From Metridium senile (Eukaryota > Cnidaria > Anthozoa > Actiniaria > Metridiidae): a DNA stretch of 64,000 nt. The position numbers and the translations under genes were made by a program. Within the stretch, counting starts at the first letter, position 1. Every line of letters begins with the position of its first letter. The notes under the pieces were generated by a model. That model saw only the letters and a list, made by a program, of their open reading frames with translations. It was not told the origin of the DNA and did not search any database. Shown one piece after another: positions 33,944 to 44,979 of this stretch. The stretch covers positions 20,991,668-21,055,667 of the forward strand of contig OX459097.1 in the NCBI GenBank assembly GCA_949775045.1, given 5' to 3'.

Positions 33944-35118
33944 CACAGGTAGCCCAAGCTCACTATCTGTGTTGATTTACTATAGAATATATGGGGATTT
34001 TTCAACGTACAATTTTTTGCCTTAATTCTTAATAAAATAAAATGAAACTCTTACAGTGTCTTTTTGTTGCTCTCATCAACCGTCTGACTGACTTTCAGCG
34101 ATTTTCGTTGGAATTTAGCTGCCTTTCCCTAACGTGTAGTAAGAGAGAGAAAGGTAGGAGGCAAAGTCCCCAAAAAGGCCTTCGAACTGCTGAACTAATC
34201 GCCAAATAATTCGTCGAAAAACGCTTCTAGTCCAAATCATTCTACATAGCAGTTCGAAGGGATAAATATGCCACGCAAAAATCCCAATGGATTAGAATCA
34301 ACGGCTTTTTTGAAGCAGCCAGCCTCCACGAAGTTCGAATAAAACCGCTCGACGAACAACCAAAATGCCCGTGTCTGAAAGAGTTGGGACAGCCGAAGCC
34401 GTTAAAAAAAAGAGAGAGACTGGACCGAGGAAAAACAACCACTATCCGTGGGGTGCAAGGGTCGAAAATTGTACGACAAAACTAGGAACCGCCCCCGCTC
34501 CCAGGGGAGAATTACTTGACAGCTATTGTACTTTGTCGGTCTATCACTCACCGCGCTGAACACGTTGACATTCAAAATTAATGTTAGGGAAAAAAACGAC
34601 CGTTTCTCTCTTTCAGTGTGGAGTTTAATCACAAGTGGTTGTTCGTCGAGCGGTTTTATTCGAACTTCGTGGAGGCTGGCTGCTTCAAAAAAGCCGTTGA
34701 TTCTAATCCATTGGGATTTTTGCGTGGCATATTTATCCCTTCGAACTGCTGTGTAGAAAGATTTGGACTAAAAGCGTTTTGCGACGAATTATTTGGCGAT
34801 TAGTTCAGCAGTTCGAAGGCCGTTTTGGGGCCTTCGCCTCCTACCTTTCTCTCTCTTACTATACGTTAGGGAAAGGCAGCTAAATTCCAACGAAAATCGC
34901 TGAAAGTCAGTCAGACGGTTGATGAGAGCAACAAAAAGACTTAAGAATTAAGGCAAAAAATTGTACGTTGAAAAATCCCCATATTTATTTATAATAACTT
35001 TATTTACAAGCAAAATAATAAAAAGTTTGCAAAAAGGGTGTTGCCAGGGAAGAACTAAATCCTCATATACTATATTCTATAGTAAATCAACACAGATAGT
35101 GAGCTTGTGCTACCTGTG
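33944..35118. mobile_element. foldback with CACAGGTAGCCC ends and cargo, 7 bp TSD
   Basis: Ends CACAGGTAGCCCAAGCTCAC and inverted CACAGGTAGCACAAGCTCAC; duplication TCATCAG (33937-33943, 35119-35125). The outer ~220 bp of each arm equals the small palindrome at 44980-45401. Inside, extra arms of ~200 bp (34165-34365 / 34629-34870) and a unique 260 bp core are present. The right inner arm encodes an open piece (FYSNFVEAGCFKKAVDSNPL) that ends at a stop in the arm; the left arm encodes its mirror. No family recognised. Confidence 0.88.
34986..35070 (-). mobile_element. short LINE-like 3' tail inside the right arm
   Basis: Absent from the left arm. On the minus strand it ends TTGTAAATAAAGTTATTATA, like a non-LTR 3' end. 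It breaks the symmetry of the foldback, so it is a later insertion. Confidence 0.4.
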
Positions 35119-35393
35119 TCATCAGTAGAAGAACTTGTACAAATTCTACTGATGAAGGCTAAAGACTTAGTCGAAACGTCTTATTAAATATCATCAAATT
35201 TAGTCAGAGACAACCTAATTCTTTTTGTAAAATCATGAATCCTGACTACAACAATCATATTTTTAAAGTTTTAAAAGGCAAGGGTTGTTCGATGAGAACC
35301 GCGAAAATGCACATTGGTCAGTGGAATTTGATATATTTCATATCCTTTCTTGTATGCCATTGGGCTTCCTGTGGTCCTGTCCCGTATACTTAC

Positions 35394-35471
35394 CCTGTCC
35401 CGAGGGATTCCTTCTGTGTTACATTTAGGACAAACTATTGGCATCTTTACGCATTCAATAGTTTGATGTTT
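35394..35471 (-). CDS. TRAF exon 5: zinc-finger piece
   Basis: 26 codons between TTCTTCACAG-type acceptor (TATCTTCACAG|AAA) and AGG|GTAAGT donor. It encodes KHQTIECVKMPIVCPKCNTE and then GIPRDR, the last Cys/His element of the TRAF zinc-finger region. Phase 0 on both sides, joining LADMQ of exon 4 and VMNKERR of exon 6. Confidence 0.9.
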
Positions 35472-36021
35472 CTGTGAAGATAACAAATAGCATTCTTACT
35501 GAGTGAGTTTTTAAATCGGCTTACGCGTTACTATGTAAATATTATTGCTCGTCCGGTTTTTTGTAAAATGCTCAATTTGTTCTCGTTTTCTCGGAATCTC
35601 GAGGGAAAAAAAGGGACTGTTCGCAGTCTAAATTCTGTGTGCTCGTGCATTTAAATATTTTTGTTTGTAGATCTTTGTTCTTTGTGTACTAAGTCTGGCC
35701 ATCTGTCTTAGTCTAGCCCTTATGATTATTTACAGGACATTCGCTCTTAATTATTTTGTTAGTTCTTGTTTTGGACTGCAATTACTGTCCGGTTTCCGGA
35801 GTAGAGAGGTTCTGTTTTTTTTACAAAAACCTGGGACCAACAGATACGTCCGGATTAGAGAAGATTTCGGTTTATTGAGGGTCTGGTATAGAGGGTTTCA
35901 CTGTACTTGTTGTATGTTGGAGTTTCATAAGTACTATACAATATTCGTGTCCGATCTGTATGAGATATACAGATCGGCCACTCATATTGTATGTAGTACT
36001 TCGACTGGTCTAGTTACTTAC

Positions 36022-36186
36022 CTGCATGTCTGCTAATGACACATCAATACCACAATAGGTACATGCGATTAGCCTGTATTCGCACTCGTTCAGTAAGTGA
36101 TCTGGTAGATCTTTTCTTAGTAATGTAACATCACAGTCTGGATGGTCACATTTGATCTTCTGGTACGGACACTCGGCCGTATGGTT
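36022..36186 (-). CDS. TRAF exon 4: TRAF-type zinc fingers
   Basis: 165 nt, phase 0, acceptor TATATCTAG|AAC, donor CAG|GTAAGT. It encodes two zf-TRAF repeats: HTAECPYQKIKCDHPDC.. and HLLNECEYRLIACTYCG... The Cys/His spacing is complete. This region separates RING and coiled coil in TRAF2/3/5/6-type proteins. Confidence 0.93.
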
Positions 36187-37021
36187 CTAGATATAATAGA
36201 TAACAATTATATAGATAATGTTATTATTAAATGGATGAATGAATGATAGAATGAATATATGAATGAATGAATGAACGAACGAATAAATGAATGAATAAAT
36301 GAATGAATGATAGAATGTGCAGATACACAATAAAAATATAATATGCCCTTGGCGGGAATTCAACCCCATGGTTTCAGCTTTCTATAGTCCGACGTGTTAC
36401 CAATACACCACAAGGACCAACTACGCTGGAATATAGTATAGGGCAAGTGTGGAGGTCCTAGGGAATGGATGGATAGGTAGGTGGGTGCATGGATGAGCTA
36501 CCAAACGAATAAACGAATGGACTGATGAATGAATGGGTGGGTGATTTAGTCACCAAACGAATAAATGAATGAATGGATGAATGAATGAATGAATGGGTGG
36601 GTGGGTGATTTAACCAGCAAGCGAATATATTATTGAATGGATGGATGAATGAATGAATGATAGAATGAATGGATGGGTGAATGAACTACCAAATGAATAA
36701 ACGAATGGATGAATGAATGGATGGGTGATTTAATCACCAAACGAATAAATAAATGAATGGATGAATGGATGAATGAATGGGTGGGTGATTTAACCAGCAA
36801 GCGAATATATTATTGAATGGATGAATGAATGAATGATAGAATGGATGGATGGTCGAATGAATTATTAAACGAATAAATGTATGGATGAATGAATAAATGA
36901 TAGAACGAACGGATGGGTGAATGAACTTCCAAACGACTAAACGAATGGATAGATGGATGAATGAGATAATATTTGAATGAACAAGTCTTCCTCAGGAATG
37001 TTAAACTAGTCAGTTCCCTAC
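36187..37021 (+). repeat. TGAA/TGGA tetranucleotide array in TRAF intron 3
   Basis: Imperfect (GAATGAATGGAT)n with longer recurring modules (GGGTGGGTGATTTAACCAGC, then AAACGAATAAA) at ~36540-36960. It fills most of the intron between exons 4 and 3. Confidence 0.85.
36350..36424 (-). repeat. tRNA-like sequence in TRAF intron 3
   Basis: On the minus strand GTCCTTG pairs perfectly with CAAGGGC as a 7 bp acceptor stem. A D-arm-like GTGTATTGGTAACAC and a B-box-like GGGTTGAATTCCC are in order, but the anticodon stem has only four pairs and an oversized loop. Probably a tRNA-derived repeat; a decayed tRNA is possible. Confidence 0.5.
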
Positions 37022-37126
37022 CGTCACGTGTCTGACCTCTCCCCTCCATTTACACCCAGTCTCAGTATTGATGCATCGTACGACCAACGATAGGACCTCT
37101 CGACGTACAAAATTATCAGGATGAAC
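37022..37126 (-). CDS. TRAF exon 3: VRRE zinc-finger start
   Basis: 35 codons, phase 0, acceptor AATATACAG|GTT, donor ACG|GTAGGG. It encodes VHPDNFVRREVLSLVVRC and GCKWRGEVRHVT, the conserved stretch just after the RING of TRAF proteins (xxxVRREILxLxVxC..GCxWxG). Confidence 0.92.
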
Positions 37127-37239
37127 CTGTATATTAAATACAACAAATTTAAACAAGGCTGACAGTGAACGGTGATTGCATGACCGAAAGGAGTTGTGGT
37201 TAGGCTTATAAAATTCATGAATAAATAATGAGAATTTGA

Positions 37240-38185
37240 CAAAAGAAATCACGTCCGTGACGACGGTTGTATTTTAGATACAAAATCGTTCTGGTTTGGT
37301 TTTGCATAAGTTTCAACTTGAATTTCCTTTTATCTTGACAATTTTAGTAAAATATGAAAGAACTAACGTTGGAGTACTATACAATATTATACAATATTAC
37401 TTACAGGAGGGTCGTACAGGAGTATTCTCGTGATGCGTGATAAGCTATTTTTATTTTCCGAGAAACTAAGAAGTAGTACAAATTGAAATATACTTTCTAA
37501 AACTGTGTTCGACTTGTATTGCATCTGACAACTTCAAAAAGTCGCTTTAGAACGCATATGCAAGCTCAGTGTAATTTTTGACGTAACGGAAAAACTCTAG
37601 TTCTCTCAAATCACGTGCTACCTGGCATAGGAACTCCAAAACGGCACTTTCAAACGTGTATAACTCGGCCAATATTTATCCAAATGACCTGGGACATATA
37701 TCATTTAAATTCTCTCGATGTCTAGAATTTGATGAAATTGGTCTGTTTTTAGGGTCTATAAGACATAAATAAATTCTTCTCCGTGATTCTTGACCCAAAT
37801 GTTTTGCGTGAAGAACTCGAATCACTAATCGATATTCGTGATTTCGCCACTTATTGAGTGATTTTGAGTGGCAAGACCTCCCATCGATTTATTTCATACT
37901 ATTTTATTCAGTTTCTTCAAACACTATTTTTTAGCCATGTTTTTATGTTTTAGAGTAGGGTAAAATAGTGCGTTACTTCCATCAGTACTTCCGTGATTCG
38001 TGAAAACGAAATTTCGACATCCGTGATCCGTGATTCCCTACTTTTCTAGGCCATGAAAAGTAGGACCCTCTTACAGCATATGCAAGTTTTTTTAAAGTGA
38101 CACTCGGATGAGTAAGATCTCTACAAATAAATAAAAACTTCAGACGGTGTAAATATTATTGTCCAAATTTCATTTTTATACGAGA
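37240..38185. other. TRAF intron 2, part without recognised repeats
   Basis: Unique-looking AT-rich intronic DNA. No frame or inverted repeat found. Confidence 0.4.
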
Positions 38186-38204
38186 CCGGGATATTTTTTT
38201 TTTT

Positions 38205-38340
38205 TTTTGGCATATGAATATCGGCTCATTGCGTCCGCCATTACTCGATTGCGATCTTGAGCCGGCCAGGCATTAACTGAAGTGAAATGTATAACCGCTG
38301 TTCAGTATCAAGATCGAGTAATGACGGACAAATATTTGCC
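38205..38340. mobile_element. small foldback in TRAF intron 2
   Basis: GTCCGCCATTACTCGAT with GATCTTGA is mirrored by TCAAGATCGAGTAATGACGGAC around an ~60 bp centre. Confidence 0.6.
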
Positions 38341-38467
38341 GTTTTTGAGAGCAAAATGTAGGTGATAAAATAATTTTAGATAACTTTTCGTAAGGTCATT
38401 CCTTTAGCTGACACTAAAATAAGTGCGAATTTTGCAGATTGCTTTTATTGTAAGTATAGGTAATCAT

Positions 38468-39167
38468 CATTCTTTTACCCAGACCCTTCTCAGCTTTCTA
38501 ACTAAAAATCAAAGGCTCTGGCCGGACAGAAATCCATCGTGAATATGATTGGTTGAAATAATTACATGCGCAATCAGCGATAATATGCACACCTTCTACG
38601 CAACGATTTTGTTTTGATGTTGCTAGAGACAACCCGAAGTGTACCTTTGATTGCATTTACTTTCAGGCTAGATTTACCAATGAGGCCGTACATTCGAAAT
38701 AAATAATAATAATAATTTGGGAAATTTGCTATCCACCAGTTTGTTAATGGTTAATTGTTAATCTCAGTCTAGTTTAATAGTTCTGAGAGCCGAGACATTC
38801 CAAAAGCTAGTTGCGAAATACTAGCTGTCGAGGAATTAGTAGCAGACAAAATAACCGTTGGATCCGTGGGAATGTCTGAGAATAGAATCAGAAAGACTAA
38901 TAGCAGACAACAAACTCTCCAATTTATTTACTTTGTTCGAGCACTTGACATAACTATAACCATAACCACAATTTGTTTTTCTTTAGGATCGAATTTTACG
39001 TTTAGTTTGGGTTAACGCATCAGCGAGAATTAACTTGAAATTCGCCATTTTGTTACCGGATGCTAGAAAATATTGAGCATCTGACGACCCAGATTCTGGG
39101 TCTTCCGGTTTGTGTCCGACCAGAGCTTTTGGTCAGTGAAGCTGAGAAGGGTCTGGGTAAGAGAATG
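38468..39167. mobile_element. 700 bp TIR element, 8-10 bp TSD
   Basis: Ends CATTCTTTTACCCAGACCCT / inverted CATTCTCTTACCCAGACCCT, flanked by AGGTAATCAT on both sides (38458-38467, 39168-39177). TIRs ~60 bp. No coding content. The duplication length suits Mutator- or hAT-type transposition; 8 bp is the shortest reading. Confidence 0.85.
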
Positions 39168-39210
39168 AGGTAATCATATGGTTTCGAGTACAAGAGTACA
39201 TATAGGTATC

Positions 39211-39505
39211 CATCCTCGGGAACCCAGGGGTATTCTTCTGTCGCTCGTTTCTCGCTTTCACAACATATACCCCTGGGAACGTAGTCTGTTGGAGCTTGTT
39301 CCGGAAGTCAAAATTCAGCTCTTTCCTGATTGGTCGACCTTATTAGGTCGACCAATGAAAATCAAGATAACTATTCAAAGAAAGTCGTTAAATAAGTTTG
39401 AATTTTGACTTCGGGAACAAGCTCCAACAGACTACGTTCCCAGGGGTATATGTTGTGGAAGCGAGAAACGAGCGACAGAAGAATACCCCTGGGTTCCCGA
39501 GGATG
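39211..39505. mobile_element. palindromic MITE, 9 bp TSD
   Basis: CATCCTCGGGAACCCAGGGG starts the left arm and its reverse complement ends the right arm at 39505; the arms meet at GGTCGACCT. Perfect duplication ATAGGTATC (39202-39210, 39506-39514). Nearly all of its 295 bp can pair. Confidence 0.92.
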
Positions 39506-39701
39506 ATAGGTATCTTGATCTGCTCTTTTATATTATGAGGTTCATTTCTTAATTACATTAATTTGGGAAACTAGTACAAAGTCCTTTACTCGTTTCGGTA
39601 CAGGCCAATTTGCATAGATTGACATCCGTTCAACTCCTAGTTTCGAAACCAGGCGTTTTTATTTGTATTATTATAATTAATGTTACTACAGTTTGTCGTA
39701 C

Positions 39702-39753
39702 CTGATCAACGGGGCATTGTTCGCCATCTTCCAGACAGGCTAAAGTGCCTTCA
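39702..39753 (-). CDS. TRAF exon 2: second half of RING
   Basis: 52 nt between TCTTTTAG acceptor and CAG|GTACGA donor. It completes the split Ile codon from exon 1 and encodes EGTLACLEDGEQCPVDQ. CPVD supplies the last RING ligands, with Asp in the eighth position as in TRAF6 (CPVDN). Short, but its phase and motif fit exactly between exons 1 and 3. Confidence 0.88.
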
Positions 39754-39846
39754 CTAAAAGACAATAAATGTTAAATCATTTTGAATCACAAAAACACATG
39801 TACGAATATGAAAAATATATATTGATATATGGTGCTTTATAAGTTA

Positions 39847-40650
39847 CAGTGCGCATCGAAAAACCGTGGGCATATATTTTAGAAATCGTTTATTGTTCGT
39901 TGAGCAACTCGCAAACAACTCTAACTACAAACAGTTTAACTCCCTCAAGACTACTGAGACTCTCATTCATGCGTTCATAACTTCAAAACTTGATAACTGT
40001 AATGCTCTACTCTTTGGACTCCCTAAACATCTCATCGACAAACTTCAAGCAGTTCAAAATGCTTCTGCTCGTCTCGTCACTTTATCTCGAAAACATGATC
40101 ACATCACTCCTGTCCTTATTGACTTGCACTGGCTTCCTGTTGCTGACCGTATTAAGTTTAAAATAATTCTTCTAACATTTAAAGCACTCCATGGTCTTTC
40201 GCCTGTTTACATTCAAGATCTCATCACTATTCACAAACCTGCAAGAAATCTCCGCTTATCCTCTCACTTGTTGCTATCCTCAAAGTCATACAATCTCAAG
40301 TCATATGGTCTACGTTCTTTCTCAGTCGCTGCTCCTCTACTTTGGAGCTCTCTACCTCCTTCAATTACTGTCATTTCAAGTGTATCTTCTTTCAAGTCCA
40401 AACTCAAAACTCATTTAATTAAATTAGCTTTTTCATTGTAATCATATCCATTTTTGTATTTTGTATTTTTATTTTATGCGCTTAGAACAGACTTGAATAA
40501 GCGCTATACATGTATAAGCTATATATTATTATATTATATTATTATTAAGTCAAACTGCTGGCGGTGATATAGTTGTTTGTGAGTTGTTCGACGAATAATA
40601 AACGATTTCTAAAATATTTCTAGGTGCCCACGGTTTTTTGATTCGCACTG
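39847..40650. mobile_element. TIR element split by a LINE 3' end
   Basis: Ends CAGTGCGCATCGAAAAACCG and inverted CAGTGCGAATCAAAAAACCG, TTA on both sides. Each end has ~70 bp of arm with AGAAATCGTTTATT(G/A)TTCG. A LINE fragment (39921-40545) fills the middle. A lone left end of the same family is at 49174-49256. Confidence 0.85.
39921..40545 (+). mobile_element. 5'-truncated L2/CR1-like LINE, RT C-terminus
   Basis: Open frame to TAA at 40441 with the classic C-terminal reverse transcriptase block: KLDNCNALLFGLPKHLIDKL, QAVQNASARLVT, LHWLPVADRIKFKI, LTFKALHGLSPVYIQDL and LLWSSLPPSI. A 3'UTR (GCGCTATACATG) and an (ATT)n tail follow. It is 5'-truncated before the catalytic FADD region, and the upstream in-frame codons from 39866 belong to the host element. 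It lies antisense in TRAF intron 1. Confidence 0.85.
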
Positions 40651-40689
40651 TTATAAATTATTATTATTATTAATATACAATTTTTTTAT

Positions 40690-42360
40690 AAATAATTGAA
40701 AACCATAATGATGACGATAATAATGTTGACAATGAGTGCCAAAAATGATGATGATGATGCTAACAATGGTTATTGTAACAACGGTTGTGATGATAATAAT
40801 AATGATGGAAATATTGATGAAAATGACGATGATGAAAATGTTGCAATAATGGCAATGGTAATCAAACTGCTGATTTTGAAAAGTGATCAAAATGCTGATG
40901 ATTATGATAGTGATTATAATGTTGGTGATGAAAATGAAGATGATGATGATTATGATGAAATTGTTGCCATTATGGCAACAGTAATGAAAATGCTGATTTT
41001 GAAAAGTGATCAAAATGGTGATGATTATTGTGATTCAAATGATGATGATTATGATGGTGATTATAATGATGGCAATGAAAATGAAGATGATGGTGATGAC
41101 AATGTTGCCATTATGGCAATAGTAATGATACTGATGATTATAACAGGTGATCAAATATGGTGATAAAAATGATGATGATGATAATGGTGTTGAAACTTAT
41201 CATGATGATGATGACAATGGTGATGATAATGCTGATGAAAATGCTATTGATGATAATGGCAATGATGATGATGATGGTGACAGTAATGCAACTGATGATG
41301 ACAATGGTGATAAAAATGATGATGATGATAATAAGGATGATGATAATAATGATGAAAATGATGATAATGATGATGGCGATGATGATGATGGTAATGATGA
41401 TAATGGTGTTGAAACTGATTATGATCAAAGTGATGATGATGACAATGGTGATAATAATGGTGATGAAAATGATGATGATGGCAATGATGATGGTGATAGT
41501 AATGCAACTGATGATGACAATGGTGATACAATTGTAAAAATGATGATGATGTTAATGGTGATGAAAATGATGGTGATGAAAATGATGGTGATGAAAATGA
41601 TGGTGATGATAATGGTGATGAAAATGATGGTGATGAAAATGATGATGATGACAATGGTGATGACAATGGTGATGAAAATGATGGTGATAAAAATGATGAT
41701 GATGTTAATGGTGATGAAAATGATGATGATGACAATGGTGATGATAATGGTGATGAAAATGCTGGCAATGATGATGATAATGGTAATGCAAGTTCTGATG
41801 ATGATAATGCTGATGATAATGCTGATGAAAATGATGGTGATAAAAATAATGGTGATGTTTATGGTGATGAAAATGATGATGATGAAAATGATGATGATGA
41901 AAATGATGATGATGACAATGGTGATGTTTATGGTGATTAAAATGATGATGATGAAAATGATGATGATGACAATGGTGATGTTTATGGTGATGAAAATGAT
42001 GATGATGAAAATGATGATGATGACAATGGTGATGTTTATGGTGATTAAAATGATGATGATGAAAATGATGGTGATGACAATGGTGATGGTAATGGTGATG
42101 ATAATGATGATGATGATGGCAATGATGATGATAATGGTAATGCAACAGACGCTGAAAATGGTGATAAAAATGATGTTAATGTTGATGAAAATGATTATGA
42201 TGATAATAATGATGAAAATGATAATAATCATGATAAGAATGAAGATAATAACAATAATAATGATGATGATAAGAATGAAAACAATAATGATAATAATTAT
42301 GAAAATTATAATAACAATAATAAAAACAACAATGATTATAACAACAACAAAAACTTATAA
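40690..42360 (+). repeat. 1.7 kb GAT/AAT-rich low-complexity block in TRAF intron 1
   Basis: Imperfect GATGATGATAATGGTGATGA repeats with longer-range copies (for example the GTTTATGGTGAT module repeated every ~65 bp, 41850-42070). Long open frames in several phases on both strands (Asp/Asn-, Met- or Ile-rich) follow from the repeat and are not genes. Confidence 0.9.
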
Positions 42361-42372
42361 CTTGTAACTCAC

Positions 42373-42518
42373 ATGACAAGGCTAACAACACATTCTTCAC
42401 AGTAGAAATGACCACAGGGCGTCTGTCTTGCATCTCTGAGCAGGAACCCACAGAAACTGCACATGTATTTCGTTGGGATCTCTTCCCTATCCAAGTCTAG
42501 TAGAATGTATCCCGGCAT
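42373..42518 (-). CDS. TRAF exon 1: start and first half of RING
   Basis: ATG at 42518 (minus), first 48 codons plus two bases, donor GTCAT|GTGAGT. It encodes MPGYILLDLDREEIP and the RING ligands C20, C23, C35, H37, C40 and C43 (CSFCGF.., TPCGHFYCEEC). The RING gives E3-type ubiquitin signalling in most TRAFs. No upstream in-frame ATG is needed. A non-coding 5' exon farther upstream is possible. Confidence 0.9.
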
Positions 42519-43914
42519 GATAGAAGGTTAAACTAGATAGCTATTTACGCTGAATATAGATGTCTATCTTACAATATAACAATCTCTGAAACTACTTATA
42601 AAACTTACTTATAATTAACTAATAAAGGTATAATGGGTAGCTAATATGATTATTTTAAACAAAAGGTATTTTAGATATATTAGACTAGATATATATACTA
42701 TATGATAGTATAATATATCTATCTATATAATAAACTCCTCAATCAAAAAAAACTTATGCTTACTTTCAAAACTGTGTAACAAGTTCTATTAACACAAACA
42801 AGCACACAAATAACTCACTGTTAGCTGCAGTTATTTCAAATATGCAAATACTAAACCCACACAGTTCAAAAAACCTTGTATGTAGAGCCAAACACAAATT
42901 AACTACACTGAGGTGCAGTCAATGATGGATGTGGTAGCTATTGAAAAAATGGACAAAAAAGGCCACAGGAAATCCTAGGTATTTAGGTGTGCTCGAATAT
43001 AGAGCAATGCAATATTAATTTACTCTTAAAGTCTAGTAATATACTAGGCGTTGTAAAGTATTATAATAAGACACTGTGTAATACAATAGCCCTTAAGCTA
43101 ATATGTATGTTTTCTCAACAATATGCTGACTGAAATAACAAACAAGTTGATAATACAAATAGTTACTAGTTGATTATGCTTTTCAAATGTTCAAAGTTTT
43201 TAAAATGTCTTTTAACAACTACTTTGTTAACATATGCTATTTTTGTTTTGCTAAGTAAATTTATACTGCTAATAATAATGTTTTTTCTGTATGATTTCTT
43301 TTGTAGCTTTTTCGGCCTTACAGATATCAAGTTTATAAATGTAGTCAGAATTAAGATAACACTTAATAATGTATATATAAGAAAAAATATGAGGGTATAT
43401 ATTTAAGTATTAATTTTATAGAATATATAATTCAGCGGTGTAAAAATTAATAGCTATTTAACGTACTAATAATAAGTAATAATGACAAATAATCTATAAT
43501 GCGAGGGTTAATACAGTTTTAGCTAAAGTAGCTATGTCGGGTTAATGAGCTTATAAGCGGCTACACAGTTAATTTCAGTGCATGAGATCCTTTTAAATTG
43601 GGAATATCATTTCCAAGTTTTTGTTGCTGTTTTGAAAGCTAATTATCCTTTCTTTCATTCCTCTATACTTTGCAAAATATCTCCAGTCAACTAGTTGTCA
43701 GTCTGCACAGTTTTATGGAGGTTCTTGCACTTCTGAAGGTTTTAAACTTAGCTTTCTGAACTGACTGTCTGCTCTATTCAAAACTGAGTTTGCCAAGGCA
43801 CAGCTGTGACTTGTAACAGTGAAGATCTTTATACTGTCTGCACTTTCACCAGGACTACAACAGCTCATCAGAGTCTTTTAAACAAACTGTGAAGACAAAA
43901 TGTAATATCATAAT
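42519..43914. other. upstream region of TRAF, nothing specific recognised
   Basis: Very AT-rich DNA that must hold the TRAF 5'UTR and promoter, but I see no convincing TATA or initiator and no other gene. Confidence 0.35.
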
Positions 43915-44275
43915 AATAATGATGAGATGCTGATAATGGTGATGATGGTGATATTGATAATAATGATGATGACAACGATGATGATGATGATGATGATGAT
44001 GGCAATAATGATGATGATGATGATAATAATGATGCTGATACTGATGATGATGATGATGATGTCATAATGATAACAGTGATAATGTTGGTGCTGGTGATGA
44101 TATTATTGTGAGTGATTGTGATAATGATTGTGATGATGATAATGGTGATGATGATGATAGTGATGATGCTGATGATAACTGTGATACTGCTGATGATGGT
44201 GGTGATAGTATTGTTAGTGATTGTGATAATGATGGTGATGATAATAATGATGATGATAGCAGTGATGCAGATCAT
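43915..44275 (+). repeat. second GAT-rich low-complexity block
   Basis: GATGATGATGATGATGGTGA-type imperfect repeat with GTGATTGTGATAATGA modules. The frames it opens are repeat translations. Confidence 0.85.
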
Positions 44276-44979
44276 TTGAGTTATCTCAAACCCACGCTAT
44301 ATTTCAAACAAACCTATTTCCGTTTGGACATTGCCCCTAGGTCAATAGACCTCTAAATTACCTCTGTCTATCTAGTATGCAAATTGCCCATTTCAGACCA
44401 CATGGCATTACGTTGAGAATTGCTTTTTGATGATAAACTAGTAATATAACATTACATGTGAAAGAATCAACTCCCTTTTTAAAACACACCCATATACTTC
44501 GAAGCTTTTTATAGTCTATTAATTTAGTTTATCTCAAACCCATTGTGTAATCCTGTAAGAAAGCAATTCAAAATGGCCGTCTAAGAAGAGCGATTCAGAG
44601 AGAAATTATGATATCTTTTTAAGAGACATAAGCAAAGAAAAGTAGAAGTCGATATGTTAGGCACAAAAATTTAAATAAACGAAACAAAGACGAAGGAAGG
44701 ATATACCAAACTGAAATTACAGAACCTATTAAATGTCAAAAGACCATATGCTTAAGCTTAAATCTTAAACTCGTACAAATTTACGATCCAAATTCACCCT
44801 GCCCAAATTATTTGTTTAGTAGTTTACTAGTAAATACCTAAATTATTATATACTTTACAGAGAATAGTTTACCTTATAGATGATTTTGGTAGTAGAAAGG
44901 TAATTGATGGGTTTTAGACGACTATTTCTAGCAATTCAAGTTCGTTCGTGTACGTGTCGGGTGAGACAGTTGGTTTTGG
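44276..44979. other. no recognised feature
   Basis: Unique AT-rich DNA; no supported frame or inverted repeat. Confidence 0.35.

Larger units (their letters stand above)
33860..35240. mobile_element. outer foldback that hosts a second element
   Basis: AAAGAATTAGGTTGTCTCTG with TTAGCCTTCATCAG (33880-33943) is mirrored at 35119-35235 (CTGATGAAGGCTAAAG, then CAGAGACAACCTAATTCTTT). The middle is occupied by the 33944-35118 element, so the outer one is the older insertion. Confidence 0.75.
29871..35393 (-). other. TRAF intron 5 (5.5 kb)
   Basis: Bounded by GTAAGT (after exon 5) and TTAG (before exon 6). It is filled by a minisatellite (30180-31255), a 1.2 kb repeat-armed element (31820-32983), a foldback (33378-33533) and a nested foldback pair (33860-35240). 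Confidence 0.8.

Noticed and set aside
34365..34803. A spliced two-exon gene inside the 33944-35118 foldback
   Set aside because: A donor (GGG|GTGCAAGG) and acceptor (TTTCAG) exist, but the phases do not join the two best frames, and neither frame has a known domain.
41147..42367. 406-codon Asp/Asn- then Met-rich open frame and similar long frames on both strands
   Set aside because: They follow from the GAT/AAT repeat, are open in several phases, and lie in a TRAF intron.
43170..43406. Hydrophobic 78-codon frame
   Set aside because: Composition follows from AT-rich DNA; no start context, neighbours or family support.
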